From contig NW_024037074.1 of the NCBI RefSeq assembly GCF_015706575.1, positions 19,705,334-19,769,333 on the forward strand: a stretch of 64,000 bases of DNA. Reading direction: 5' to 3'. Made by a program: the position numbers and the translations under genes. This document shows positions 1 to 21,200 of the stretch, piece after piece; position 1 is the first letter of the stretch; the number at the start of each line of letters is the position of its first letter. The stretch is from Patiria miniata. Taxonomy: Eukaryota > Echinodermata > Asteroidea > Valvatida > Asterinidae. The notes beneath the pieces were generated by a model. It searched no databases and was not told the origin of the DNA. It saw nothing but the letters and a program-made list of their open reading frames with translations.

Positions 1-72
1 GCCATATAGCCTCAATCCTGCAAAATCCTGTATTTTGCAAAGAGGGTTTTGGAGGAATTGGGAAGGTTAGGG
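1..72. mobile_element. 3' end of a piggyBac-type MITE (cut by window edge)
   Basis: The right end of an interspersed repeat also seen at 9843-10237, 16516-16924 and 22324-22579. It carries the family phrase CCTCAATCCTGCAAAATCC and ends in GGGAAGGTTAGGG followed at once by TTAA (73-76). CCC...GGG ends abutting TTAA are the signature of piggyBac-mobilised elements. No coding capacity is seen. Confidence 0.65.
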
Positions 73-303
73 TTAATAGTGTCTTCTCATGAGCGTCAGA
101 TGCTGTGAGCAACGTCTGTAAGACCCTCCCTATGCATGGCCCTTCCCAACGCTCATTGTCTAACCGTTGAGGGGTTCTTGTGCACTGAGTCCGCAGAAGT
201 TGATTAGATGATCTGGCAAATGTAACAACATTTTCCGAGGGAGCAAAAGCTTACTCCGTTGATTAAACAAATTTGTTTGAAGTTCTTATATTTTTTTCCA
301 CAG

Positions 304-525
304 AGGGGGAAACCTGTTTATGTTTGCGTAAATGTCGACATGGAGCAGATGCTGGAGACATCAACATGGATAAAGAGCCATATGAATCACTGCCCAAGGA
401 AGAACCTCAGAATCAAGATGGCGGTCGAGACATGGCGACAGAAAAAGTCTAAGACCAACAAAATGACAGATGGGTATAAAAGAATTGCTGTCTCGTCTTC
501 CAAAAATGAAATATCTTTGGGATGA
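304..525 (+). CDS. Possible last coding exon of an upstream plus-strand gene
   Basis: A strong splice acceptor (long T tract then CCACAG, ending at 303) opens onto DNA that stays open in two frames. Frame 1 runs to a TGA at 523-525. A second frame, starting at 306, runs to a TAA at 450-452 and gives an acidic, hydrophilic tail (residues such as MDKEPYESLPKEEPQNQ). I cannot tell which frame is used and recognise no family. Upstream exons would lie outside the window, and the DNA just upstream is intronic-looking repeat. The AT-rich stretch downstream would fit a 3' untranslated region. Confidence 0.35.
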   Translation, partial: RGKPVYVCVNVDMEQMLETSTWIKSHMNHCPRKNLRIKMAVETWRQKKSKTNKMTDGYKRIAVSSSKNEISLG

Positions 526-2929
526 CTTTGTTATGAAATCGTCTCAATAAGGTGCCTTTTTGGTAGTATCTGCCTAAGTTTTAATGCTTGCATGCTGCAT
601 AAAGTATTTAACCGTTTATTTGCTGAGTGATAGTGGAATAGCTTAGAACATATTTCTCCTTATTTAGATTTTTGTTTATTAAAATACCAAGTCACATTTA
701 AGCTTGTATTGGACAATTGTGCAGTGATGGTAATTTATGTGCTATTAATGTATAGCGTGGACACGAGACGTAGTCTTGACTTTCATTCCATTTTTGACAG
801 CTTTTCTTTTGAGCGATAGAGATTGCAACTTGCAAGATGCAACAAAAAGAAGCTGTGGTGAGGCTTTTCATAATTCTAAGTGCCTTTGCTAGAGACTCTA
901 TTTTTATAATTCCAGCGTTTAATGTTTCAAAGACAAAACAAAGAAGGAAGCAACACATTTAGTTCACTTACAATTATTTTCATATTATCCAAAGAAAAAC
1001 TATAATAATGTTCGGTATGCTGCAAATTGCTTTAATTCTTTCAGAAAATGAAATACTTTGATTGCATTTTCTGTACATTTTGTTAGAGTGCTATTATTTT
1101 ATCGTTGGTGGCGTAATATCTGAGACCATTTCATTTCATATGCCAGTTTGGTATTTTGCATTGGTCCAATAAATTCTTTTAACAATTTTTCAGCAGTGTT
1201 CCACCATCGCTGTAAATTTCATAGTCCACAAGAAAGAAAACGTCAGAATATTGTGAAGTTTCGCATTTTGAGTTGTTAATTTCATTTACGATGCATCCTG
1301 GCGAAAAAGGCCCAGGGGTTGGAGTTATTTAATAGGCTGTATGGTGGGTCACTGCAGCATTTGTTAGAATTTATGGTGGCTCACTGCAGTGTTCCTTGCA
1401 AAAATGTTTATGAGATGTAAGGTTAACTTAAAAGCAGCGGGCAAGACATTTATATTACGTCATTTTAATGCTTTCTCTTTTCCCCTATTGTTTTGCCGCT
1501 TGATTAGGTGGCATGTATTAAATTGAATCAGTTTCGTAATCATGTCATGACAACTCATACTTCTTCAAATCGAGTAACAAGGTAATCAAATGAACAGTGG
1601 CAAACAAGCATTCCTTTTTTCAGTTTTCGTTCTCTGGTTCTTGAGACAGGACCTATGATTTGTCTTATTATTGAATGACAGCTGCTTAAGTTAATAAAGG
1701 AAATACATGTTTATTGAAGGGTATTTTTATGTATTCGAAGTGTAACACAAATTTCCAAGTTCTTACCACTAAATGGGTGTTGGTATTAATTTTTTTACCC
1801 CAGCTATACTTGGTACAGGGGTATTGTTATATTTTCAAAAAAATATAAACAGAAAATGAAATATTTTTTTATCATGTTTTGATCCAAGTTTGGAATGGGA
1901 ATTTGTTTTAGGATAAAAACTACTTCTTGTTTTAAGGGAAATATATATTTTTCCCAATCAGTATTAGAACATGCCTTGAATGCCTCACACATGTTCCAAG
2001 TTATCTTTTTCCCACGGAAACCACTTATTATTATTTTTTTTTACCATTGATTGATTATTTAGAATCATTCTCTATGATAGAGCTTGATTGATTTTCATGA
2101 TAGCATCTGTTAATAATTACCATTCGGAAAACATGCATTTTGACTTAGAAATATAACAACTAATATATTTAACTTATTTATGGAAATATTTACCAACTAT
2201 GACTGGTGGTTTGGGTTGTATTAATAAGATGGAATTTGATGTGCATGTCCATTTTGTCATTGGAACTGATTTAAGACTTGGAAAGAAATTAAACATGGAA
2301 TTTAATAAAGACAGGTGTTAAGTTAAAAAGTGTCCTGTTAAGAAAATGTTCCACTGTCCCGGTTTAATAAAATCAAACACCAGAAGCACAGTGGCAGTTC
2401 AAATATGGACCTTGAACTTTTTGATGAAGATAAATTTGTTGGCAGTGCCCTTTTTAATCCTATTTTTTTTTAAATGAAATATTATAATATGCAAAATTCA
2501 CGTCATATGCAAAAACTAATGAAATAACGCCATAAATTTGCTTTTGTATTTCAATTTGCTTATTCCTGGGTGTAAGTTCAAGTACATTTTCATTGTTTTC
2601 TTTACTTTGATTAGTGTTTAATTTATTAAACAAAATATATTTGGCATCAGGGATTTGGCATTAAAACTCCAGAAATCTAATAAAACGTAACATCACAATG
2701 CCTCTTTGATATTTGTCATTCTGTATTTTGTCATTTTAAAGTGGTAACATGTGCGCCCAAGTGTGTATTTGCCTGCAAACAAGGACCCCCTATTGTCCCT
2801 CTTTTGTTTGTAACTTTTTAAGGAAAACCTCCCATATGTTTTGTACATGATCGGCAAATTGGGGACATTCGGGAATTGAGGACCCTATTGTCAAACGTCC
2901 CCTATTGAATGCAGAAACAAACTCGGGTA
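526..2929. other. AT-rich non-coding stretch
   Basis: No open frame longer than about 90 codons and no splice-bounded exon that I can support. It may contain the 3' untranslated region of the candidate exon at 304-525; an AATAAA lies near 1168 and another near 1693. Otherwise nothing recognisable. Confidence 0.5.
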
Positions 2930-3115
2930 CAGTCGAACACCTTTATAACAAGGTCCTTGGGACTTTACAAATTACCTTGCTATAACAGGTACCTTGTATT
3001 AACAGTATTGGAAAACAAAGGAAAACAAAGAAAAACAAAGACTTGGGACCTGAAATTTTGCTTGTTATAAGCATGACGTTGTATTAACAGTGCTCTTTTT
3101 ATCAGGGTTCGACTG
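2930..3115. mobile_element. Short pogo/mariner-like MITE with TA target duplication
   Basis: The sequence is bounded by inverted ends CAGTCGAAC... and ...GTTCGACTG, each flanked by TA (2928-2929 and 3116-3117). TA duplications with CAGT-type ends are typical of Tc1/mariner and pogo elements. The 186-bp interior is AT-rich with GTTATAA/TTATAAC-type words and no open frame, so it is a non-autonomous copy. Confidence 0.6.
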
Positions 3116-4842
3116 TACACAGACACACATGCACGTGCTTGAAACAAAAGTGAAACGCATCATACTGCATCATAAAGGAATCCCTATACATACATACATG
3201 TAGCTTATTTCCTCTTCAAAAGCGTATATATCATGCTGATGAACTCTAAACTGTCCAAATAAAACGATTGAAAAATAAACTAGGAAAAGTTATCATCCTG
3301 TACGCGACTTTTCAAATATACCGAATATTGACTACATTTGTACAACCTGACCATATTGTATAATGATACAAAGGCAAAAATTAAGCCGAGTTGTTTTTTA
3401 ATTGAGTTTATAAAAGTTGACTACGATAGCTATTTTTCACAATATAACCGGGAAAAAATATCTAAAATGTATTAGCTATTACCCTCATGCCGGTAAATTT
3501 AAGTGAAAACAAATGGAATATGCAAGTAGGTGCATTTATAAAATTTGTGCTAATTCTAAGGCTTCTACTGAAGTGTTTACTTCTGTAGAAAAAAAAAAAT
3601 CCAAAACAAAAACAAGAACAAAACTTTGGTACACAAAGCAAAGTGAATTTATCATGAAATATTCGTGACATCGCAACTTATGTGCAATCTGATTTACTTG
3701 GTCGAAATCAGAGCCCAAAAAAAATGTCGTTTCACAAAACCCTGTATACACCCTTGTTGCATAGCTAGCTTCCATCTAGTTGCAGTTGAAGCACTTCAAC
3801 CGGAGCACCAGAGGTGACTTAATAAATAAAAAAAATTAAAAGGCAACCAATTATTGAACCCCTTGGTTTTTGTAATTCTTTTGAAAAAATTGAGGTATTC
3901 TAGGAAACTTGCCAAAACGTGCAAAATTGATTCTACTTTAGCGATATTCTGTCTTGGCTCTTCAACAAATTCAACCTTTTTCTTCTCACAACTTTTGACC
4001 AACGAATGATTTCTTTACACGAAAAACCTGGTTTTTTTTGTGTCGCCTAAATAAAGTTTTGGTGGACACTTACCAGTCCTAAATTCTGTATGATCGTTTG
4101 TACATGTAAGTTAAAGTTTAGGTTAAGTTTTTGGGAAAACGGTATAACTTCTACGTGCTTTCATGGATTTTGATGAAACTTCATCGGATTAAAGGTCAAA
4201 GGTCAGGTAGGGGTCATTGTTCAAATATGCTTCAAATGTTTCTTTTTGAATTTGATGGATTTCAATGTAACTTGGATGGAGCGATCCTTGGGTGGGGGTT
4301 CATGACAGCTCTTCCGAAATTGGAGGTCAAAGGTCATCTAGGGGTCATTTGAGGTCATTGTTTAAAAAGGCACAAAATTAGACTTTTTTTGTAAGAAAAC
4401 AACTTACATTAATTTTAGGGATCGACCGCGAAAAAAGGCGACCACTCGATCCGCGGATCACCTTGTTTTTTATATGGGTGTCTGTAACCCTCTACAAAAT
4501 GTCGTTTCCATTGGGTTGTTTTGGGGCACAAAGAGATCAGCACTGTGAGTAGACTGGTTCCCACCCCACATTGATTCTAAACAGGGGGCCAGAACCAGTC
4601 TACCCTACGAGAACTGAATTATTGTTCGGTTGCAAATAATTTTGTAGTAATTATTCCATAACTAAACATGCACTACATTTTTTGTTGGCAGTTGTCTCAT
4701 GCATAAATGAAGAACTTTTATATTGCTTTAAAAAAAAAATAGCAATTTAAAATCAAAATATATTTTTCAGTACTGAAATCTGAAACTAGCAGGGAGGTTC
4801 ATCTTTAAGAAACAAACTGCACCTTGTATAAGATTGATGAAA
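3116..4842. other. Intergenic DNA downstream of ferrochelatase, with repeated AGGTCA motifs
   Basis: No gene is supported here. The stretch 4130-4390 carries the words AGGTCAAAGGTCA (4193-4205 and 4324-4336) plus GGGGTCATT. A related phrase occurs near 54679-54691, so this looks like a dispersed repeat rather than a dedicated control region. It ends where the ferrochelatase stop codon begins on the other strand. Confidence 0.5.
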
Positions 4843-12968
<8,126 letters not shown>

Positions 12969-15237
12969 TACAACTCATCAAGTAAAGCATTAAATCTCAT
13001 CAAATAATTCAACAGACACTGTGAAGGCTTTTGACTAGGACACAAAAGCAAAGTTGCTGACAATTTTAGAGACCGCTAAAATTAAACATAGGGTTAGAAA
13101 CCTTTAATGTTAATATGCAAATCAGCATTCAAGCAATTTTGGATTCCATTTTTTTTTATCATTTCTTAAAATATATGTACATTCAAAATCTGTTTGTAAA
13201 ATGCATGCTTTGGGAGTTTTATTATTTTAAATTTGACAGTCGTTCAGCAAACTCTTTCCAACTTTGCCCCGATATTTTCAGGATAACAAGACGTTTTGAG
13301 GTACGAAATTTAATTTTTGCTGGTAACTAAGCACGTAAGTAGCTTTCATAGCAAATATCAAGTGAACTGTCTGGATCTCAAATTCAGGAAAAACAACTTT
13401 GTGGAAATTTAGCGTGCACTGCTGTACGACTCTTAAAATACTGAGCACGTCCAGTATTGGAGATATTTTATGGGGCTATTGTGGGAACAGAAACAGCACA
13501 GACATTGCCCCTTCCCCTTCCCACATTGCATAGTAGCTATTGTGCAAAATCAATCAAGTGATTATTGCAATAAGGTCTAAAAAACCCTTAGTGTTCCTCC
13601 CAATTTTGTCAACCCCCAAACATGCTAAACGTTCCCTGTTTGCTTTTAGTTTCATAGGCCATACAATCATGACAAGGGAACATGAACAGATGAAAAACAG
13701 TAACAAGAAAATGATATATGCTGTCGTTTCATGATTTATTGTGATTTGGCCTAGGAAAAAATGTTGCAACCTGAACTGAAGCCCATTTTTTTCTTTACAT
13801 ATCATCTCAATGAAGGTCACCCATTGCAAAAATGATGATACATGAATCTTGGACTGAGATTTTTGAGAAACATTTCTAATTTTGTCAGGGAAATTTTCTT
13901 GACTCTCCATATATATAGTCTAGTCTACTTTGTACACAACCGCTGAAGTTGCAACATTGTTTCCTAGGCCTACATGTACTTTCTCTAAAAAAACAACTGA
14001 GCAAGAATTGCACTGAAGGCAGCTGAAGTTAACCCAAAATAAACTTTATATGCACCGCCCCTTTAAATACACTCAGTCACAACAATGCATTACGTCACAC
14101 ACTGCGTGCAACTGCAAAGTAACTAAAGCGCAGGCAGGGCGCGCATGTTAAATAACAATTTTAAAGGGACAGTCGATTTTGAGAAACCACATCACTTCCT
14201 TCGTTCAAAAACTGTTCTCTATCATTACCTCATATGTTTAGTGTTTTCAAGATTCACTGAGGAACAGGTTCTTACCACTCAAATGAAACCCTCGAACAAC
14301 AGCCATGGTTTCAAAAATTCAGGTACTTCAGTGGCAGAATTAAGCGAGTTTCCAGTAGCAAACTAGAAACCAATACATGTAGGCCTATGCATGCAGTGCA
14401 CATACTCGATGAACAGTACACCTGACTACGCATTATTTTCCCCTTCTTTACACTTGGGCATTGTCGAAGTGAGACGGGAAACCAGACGAATTGCAAGTGC
14501 GCCCTCTATCGCCAATTATTGATTAACGCAATTCAGGTGATGCTGACGAATTTCGCCCAGTGTCTTTTCCAGTTGCAGTTGACGTTTTGCAAGGGATAAA
14601 ACAACTAATAAAGTGTAAGTATCACTGAGACTGTTTAATCACACTTGAATTCTATGTTGTTTGTTACAATGGTTCAAACACTTCATTTGATTGTAAATAT
14701 TGTAGGATCTTTTTTTGGTTGTCTTTTGCAAGCCCTTTTCAACTTGTCAACATTTGGTGTGATATAAATAGAACAATGACGTAATATAATTAATAGAATA
14801 ATTCCCCCTAAAATCCTAACCACTGGTTATTTGTCATGTACCTTTTTTGGAAAAAAATGTTGCAACCTGACGCCACTTCAGCGATTGTGTACAAAGTATG
14901 TTCAGTACTTACATACAAAGTAACATGTAACTTGTCATGCTTGTATTTTTGTAAGAGGTTGTCCAAGAACCTAGTTCTTTGGCCATTTTTAGGATCTGAC
15001 ATTTCAAGGAAATCCAAGGAAAAAATGGTCGCCTGTGCTTTAATTATACTATTTTGTTCTTTCCTCATAGGGGCCTTTGTGATAAAAAAGTAGCGATAGG
15101 CAAGAACGTATACTCTTGCACTTTGCAGCCAGATTTTTTTGATGCCTTAACATTGCCCTGTGTAGGATATCCTACTAGTCAGGAGTCTGCACAGTATTCA
15201 ACAGATGCAGAGTCAGAGATCTCATACAGCTAACCTC
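12969..15237. other. Divergent intergenic region between FECH and WDSUB1
   Basis: About 2.3 kb separating two start codons that point away from each other, so both promoters should lie here. I could not identify a TATA box or a confirmed transcription start. It contains a fold-back element at 13748-13970 and a related fragment at about 14840-14892. Confidence 0.5.
13748..13970. mobile_element. Fold-back MITE with GGCCTAGGAAA ends
   Basis: The left end GGCCTAGGAAAAAATGTTGC is matched in inverse by GCAACATTGTTTCCTAGGCC on the right. A third piece of the same sequence (AAAAAATGTTGCAACCTGA, then CTTCAGCG and GTGTACAAAGTA) occurs at 14850-14900. No target duplication could be fixed with confidence. 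Confidence 0.55.
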
Positions 15238-18200
15238 ATGGCCACGGCAACGCTCATCCACACTTTGAAGTCCCACAGCTCGGACGTCAACTGTTGCTGC
15301 TTCTCGGCCACCACTGTCGCCTCCTGCTCTGGAGACAAATCCGTCCGTCTCTGGAGCCTGGCGGACTTCAAGGAGTTGCCCATCTCACCTCTGCTCGGCC
15401 ACACCTACTACGTACACTGGTGCGTCTTCAGTCCCTTCGGCACCATCCTGGCATCCTGCTCTACCGATGGTAAGATCATCTTGTGGGACTCTCGTACTGG
15501 AGAGTCTCAGGCCGTATTGCAGCATCCAAGTAAGGCTATCGTGAGGGTCTGTGTCTTCTCTCCAAACTCTGAGATGTTGCTGACTGGCGCAGCGGATAGC
15601 TCTCTGTGCCTGTGGAACGTACAGAATAAGACGCTGATCAGGTACATGTTAAATTGTTAAATTGCTATTATATTTCATGTGGCATGAAGTGACTGCTCTT
15701 TATGTATTTATCATTTTTTTTAAATTTCCATTTTACCAAAGGACTTTTGATGGCCATGAAAACGTCATCACAGCATGTGCCTTCACACCTGACAGCAGCT
15801 TTGTGGTCTCAGCCTGTGCCTCGGGAGATCTCCGCATATGGGACGCCCTCTATGGCCAGAAAAAGTCACTCTTCTTCGACCCAGAGTGTCATGACCTGGG
15901 AGTGTCATGTTCGGTCATCTCCCCAACATTCGGTTCAGCAGGTGAAGTTCATTGAACCCATTTACAGTTGCATTACATTGTAATACATTCTATTACATTG
16001 TAATACATTGTATTGCATTATATTCATTGATTTTTTTTTTTATTCTGGGATTAATCTATAATCTATAAGTGCCTTAATCCACCATTGACACTTACTCATG
16101 TTTCGAAAATGTAACGTGAGTAACCGATTTTGTACATCTTGTTTATCATACATAACACATTTTTCTGGATGTCATCTTTGGTGCTTAGGTAGGTCTAGGT
16201 CTACTCTATCTACCATGGGGATAACAGTTATTAAGCCTTTTCAGTAAGGTAATTACAGCCCAAGGAAACTCAAAGTACATCAAAAATTTAACTTGAGTAA
16301 CCGTGGAATTGCCCAAAGGGTAAGGCGGGACTTTTTTCAGAGATGATTCTTTCGGAGGTTTTTCTGATGAAACTTCTGAATTTACTTTTGTTTGGTGTTT
16401 CAGATCCCAATGCTGAGATCAACAACGATCGCAGATCTTACCTTCTGGCCACCTGCGGAGGGGAGAACCTTGTCAAACTCTGGGACCTCATTGTTTTTCC
16501 CGGTATGTACTTTAACCCTTACTCCTTCGGCCTTTTTGCTAGGATGTAGCCTCAATCCTGCAAAATCCTCCAATTGGCCTCATGGAAAAATAGCATATAG
16601 CCTCAATCCTGCAAATTCCTCCGTTATTTCTTGAATATGGTCCATGGAGGGGTGACCACTGCCTGAATCCTGCAAAATCCTTCGGCAGTGACTGTCAATA
16701 TGTTGAGGCTTGGCCAGTGACATCCTGGAAGAGTACGGAGGATTTCAAGCATAATCCAGGCCTATATTTATGCATGGCTGAGCAAAAACAACACAAGGTC
16801 CAGCCCAAGACCGTGACAAAGTGCATCCTACGAAATCAGTAACGCACTTTTGCCATGTATCCTCAATCCTCCAAATTCTTTCACTTTGGCAAAGAGGACT
16901 TTGAAGGATTCAGGGCGGTTAGGGTTGATATTAACAAGTAAATTAACTGCTAATACAACTGACTACTATAGAAACATTTGAAAAAATTACCCAAATTGTA
17001 ATAAAACAAGCTTGATAAGTGAATTTCTCTATTTCAGAAAGCGTTATTGTAGTCGAGTCCGTCACAAGAACTCACAAGTCCAGCGCCGGTCAGTCACTGG
17101 GCATCCAATCCCAAGTCAAGTCACGAGCTACTCAAATGAACTGTGAAAAGGGCATTGCTTTGTTAGTTGTTACTATCGTTCACCCAGGGGCAAGTTCCCA
17201 CAAGAACTATTGTTGACCAGTGGTTAACTATAGTTCGACAAAAGTTAGCCGAACTCTGTCTAGTCGACGGTGGTTGACTACGCTAGTCGACTATTTGGAA
17301 CCAGCCTACTGGGGCTGGTTGCATCACTGGTAACCAATAGCCGCGCCCATTCATAATGTACAGCAGGGAGCTGAGCCAGGACCCCTAGTTTTGCAACGAC
17401 ATTTTGACCAGCGTTTGACTAGAGACGTTCACACGTTGCTATTAGTGCGCAGGCGTAAGTTATGTAACAAATCAACCTCTAGTTGACTAATGGTCCTTGC
17501 CTGAACTTGCTCTCTGTCTCTCGGGACCGGCCTTGTGAGTTTTGATTTACGTGTGACCAGACATGCCATGGACTCGTAATGGACTCGACTACTGCACTAG
17601 AAAGCATCACAATATTCAATGGAGCTATAAAAGTATTTTGAAAAATTTAACACCAGTTACCTCCTCCACAAAGGTTAATAACTTGTCTGTTCTTAATTAT
17701 CTGTATCTTTCCACAGCCTGTAAGACCAAGCTTCGATGCAGTATGACCGGTCACACAGCTAAGGTCATGGCAGTTGCTTTCTCACCGGATGGTGGTCTTC
17801 TTGCATCAGGGTAAGTTTCCTTGTTTGAATATTTTTTTTTTACTGGAAATTGATTAACTGACTTTACCCCAGGAGGCTAATGGCTAGCTTCTCATGGCTT
17901 TCAATATGAAATGTCTGAAATGTTTTATGAGCTTGCTGTTTAGTGAAGTTCAAATTGTGTATTTTTTTTTCAACGATGGTTTACAATCATGATGTTTTCC
18001 ACATCTTGAAATATTGATTATATTTGGTTCAACGAGTGTGCGAAGTGTTGCCTTTGTACCACTTCACCGAGGTCCAACCGTGTGATTTTGGTAGTTCCTT
18101 CAAAACTGAATAAAAGCTACGCTGTTCTTTCTACAGAGCTGTGGACAAGATAGTCATTGTATGGAATCCGGTAAGATATCTTTAGAAGTCAAATTTTACT

Positions 18201-21200
18201 TTCTTTTCTCAGTGATGTACATGTATAGACAGTGTACAAGGAGTTTAGCTCATGAGGTTCAAATAATGTTTGTTATTTCTTCGGCATGTGGTGGTAATGA
18301 TTGCATTTCAGCCTGACTTTCTACGATACAGTTTCTATTGTATTGTTTTCTTGCCAATGCACTGAGAAAGGGTAACTTCCTCAACAGTGGTTCACTTGTA
18401 TTCATTCAAATTTCATGTACATTTAACAAACATGATCACATACAGCAAATTTACATCCTACTTTAATGGAACATTTTCACAAATTATTACCTGAAAATGG
18501 TTCACTGCCTTTCACCAGATTGTCACTACACCGGTTCCAACCACAAGTGTGCTTATTTTTTGCTTCAAAGAGGAGAATCAAGCCAATTATGAAACGGTTT
18601 CAAAACAGCCATAGAGAAACCACGGAGTTCACTGGGCCATTGCAGTGCGTGTGAACCAGTAATGATGGTTCAACCAGTGATCAATCTCTGAGTTACATCA
18701 CAACTATTCCAGATTCTAGATTTTTAAGATACATGAAGTTAACATGGCCCTTCTTACGATACCTTTCTCACATATCCCACTAATACTCTACACTCTTCGC
18801 TGTTCTTTGTTCCTTGTAGATTGAAGGCAGCATGCTCTACACATTGGAAGACCACTCTCGGTAAGTCCTATTGGTCAGACTGCTAATTATTCAAATACAT
18901 TAGCCATCCTTATTGGTCAAGAGCCTGTCCCAGGAGGTTGTTTGAAATCCATACTTATGGACAATCGGTACTCGTCGTTATCTTGTGGACAGAAAGTCTA
19001 ACTCCTGAGTAAATTTGCAACACTGTTTCTGTGTTCAAGTTACAGAATAACTACATGTAGTTCCCCAATTTTTTTTAGCTGTATCATTTCTGAGATTTCT
19101 TAAATTTTAAGGTATGATTTAAAAAAAAAAAAAAATTCAACTTGATGTTTGTCATCTAATTATTTTTAATGAACATGCCCTTCATCACCTCTTGTATGGA
19201 GTGTCATGGCCTAGCAGTTAAGAGCACCGGACTCATGCTCTGGTATTTCAGAGGCAACAGTGGCGTGGGTTCGAGCCCGCCGGGTGGACGCTTGTGCCCT
19301 TAAGCAAGGCACTTAACCATTATTGCTTCGTCCTTCAGATGGGACGTTAAGCCGTAGGTCCCATGTGTTGTGAAATGCAATGCACGTAAAAGAACCCAGT
19401 GACACTTATCGCGAAGAGAAGGGGTTTTCCCCGGTGTTTCTGGCCTCCTGTATAAACCCCCACACGGAGTATTTAGGAGAAGAACCAACCAAGAACCAAG
19501 AACTTGTGACAGCAAGTGGGACACACTGCATGCGCGTCCTCATCCTTGGCGTGTGGTGGCAAAAAAAAATCCTTATTTTTATGTGAATGTGCATGAACCT
19601 GTAGTGTCTTCCTTGAGTGTCAGACATCATCAACAATGCTTTCAGGAGTCCTTACTAGTGGTTTCCCTAACTTTCTCTTTGTAACCGTTGACGGGCACTA
19701 GTGTGTGGAGCCCATAGCTGTAGTGGTCTAACGTTGAGTTTCATTCTTCATTTGCAGTTACGTGACGACTGTAGCATTCTCCCCCGATGGACGATACCTG
19801 GCCAGCGGCTCTAACGACAGGACGGTCAAAGTCTGGCTGCTGCACGCGGAGGGGGAAGCCCCCAACCTGTCCCTTCCATGTAAGATGAACCTGTCACTGG
19901 CATTCGCTAGATTGGTTTTGACATTGAACAGGTTATGCAAGCTTCCATAAAATGGGCCTAGATTTACCTGTTTACCCTCTTGGCAGTCCCAAGGATTAGT
20001 TAAATAGCACCCAATGTTAATTATGAGAAGCACACAATACGAGCTGATGAAACTGGCTGAAATTCTGTGAACAATTCTTTTTCTGAGATTTCCTAGACAA
20101 ACATGTAGATGGATTGTATTTTCATGTTCCCAAGATGAAACTCCATAAGAATGCCTCGTCTATCAATTATCTCTGCATAGACACTGTATTTATAGCAGTT
20201 GTAATAGATAATTGACTAATGAAGCGTTACAAATTTCCACATAGCTGGTTCCCAACAAGTCACCGGTACCCTGCAAGGTGCTGAGAGTGCTCCACCAAAG
20301 AATCTGCTTCTGGAGTGGTCAATCGACGACGTCTGCGATTGGCTGAAAGCACAGGGATTGGAGGAATATGTCCAGAGTTTCCATGACAACCAAATTGATG
20401 GGCAGGAGTTGCAGTCGCTGAACACAGATACATTGGTCAATGACCTGGGAGTCAGTAAGTGTCATGTCAGATGTCATGCCAGGCAACATGTCAGATATAT
20501 GTCAGCTTTGTCAGGTCAGCATATCAGATGTAAGGTCAGAAATGTCAGTTGGCTTGTCAGATTTCATGCCATATATGTCACGTGTCATGTCAGGTGTCAT
20601 GTCAGATATGTCAGTCATCATGTCAGCTAATAACAGACATGTCAGGTGGCTTGTCAGTGTCATATCAGAAATGTCAGGTGCCATGTCAGATGTCATGTCA
20701 GATATTTCAGACATGTCAGGCGGCAGGTCAGATGTAATATATCATGTCAGGTCAGAAATGTCATGTAGCTCGTCAAATGTCATTCCAGATACGTCTGTTG
20801 GCACATCAAAGTCACGCCAGATATACGTTAGGTGAACTGTCATATTTCATATGAGACTTGTCATATTTCTTGTCAGTTTTGTCATATTTCCTGTTAAAGT
20901 TATGTTTATTGACTACATGATTGATTGATTGACTGATTTTGCAGAGGCACTTGGGCACAGGCAGAAGATTCTTAGAGGGGTTCAGGTCGTCAGAGAGAAA
21001 GGTAGCAGTGGACAAATCTTAGGTGAGTTGTAGCTTTATTTTGACCTCTTGCCAACATTTTAAAAGGGCTTTATAGCATAACACATGGACAAATGAATAA
21101 TGACCATACTTGTTTTCCTTAAAAAGAAATGCCCTTGCTTGACGTATTCAGATTGTGTATTACATTGTCGGTTATTTCTCCTTAATTAAGTGGCAGATCT

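Noticed and set aside
15205-15237. The upstream ATG of WDSUB1 as the start
   Set aside because: The downstream ATG gives the N-terminus that matches the family. The upstream one remains possible and is noted in the gene entry.
20440-20835. Frames full of MSDMS-type repeats
   Set aside because: Translation of the TGTCAG minisatellite in a WDSUB1 intron.
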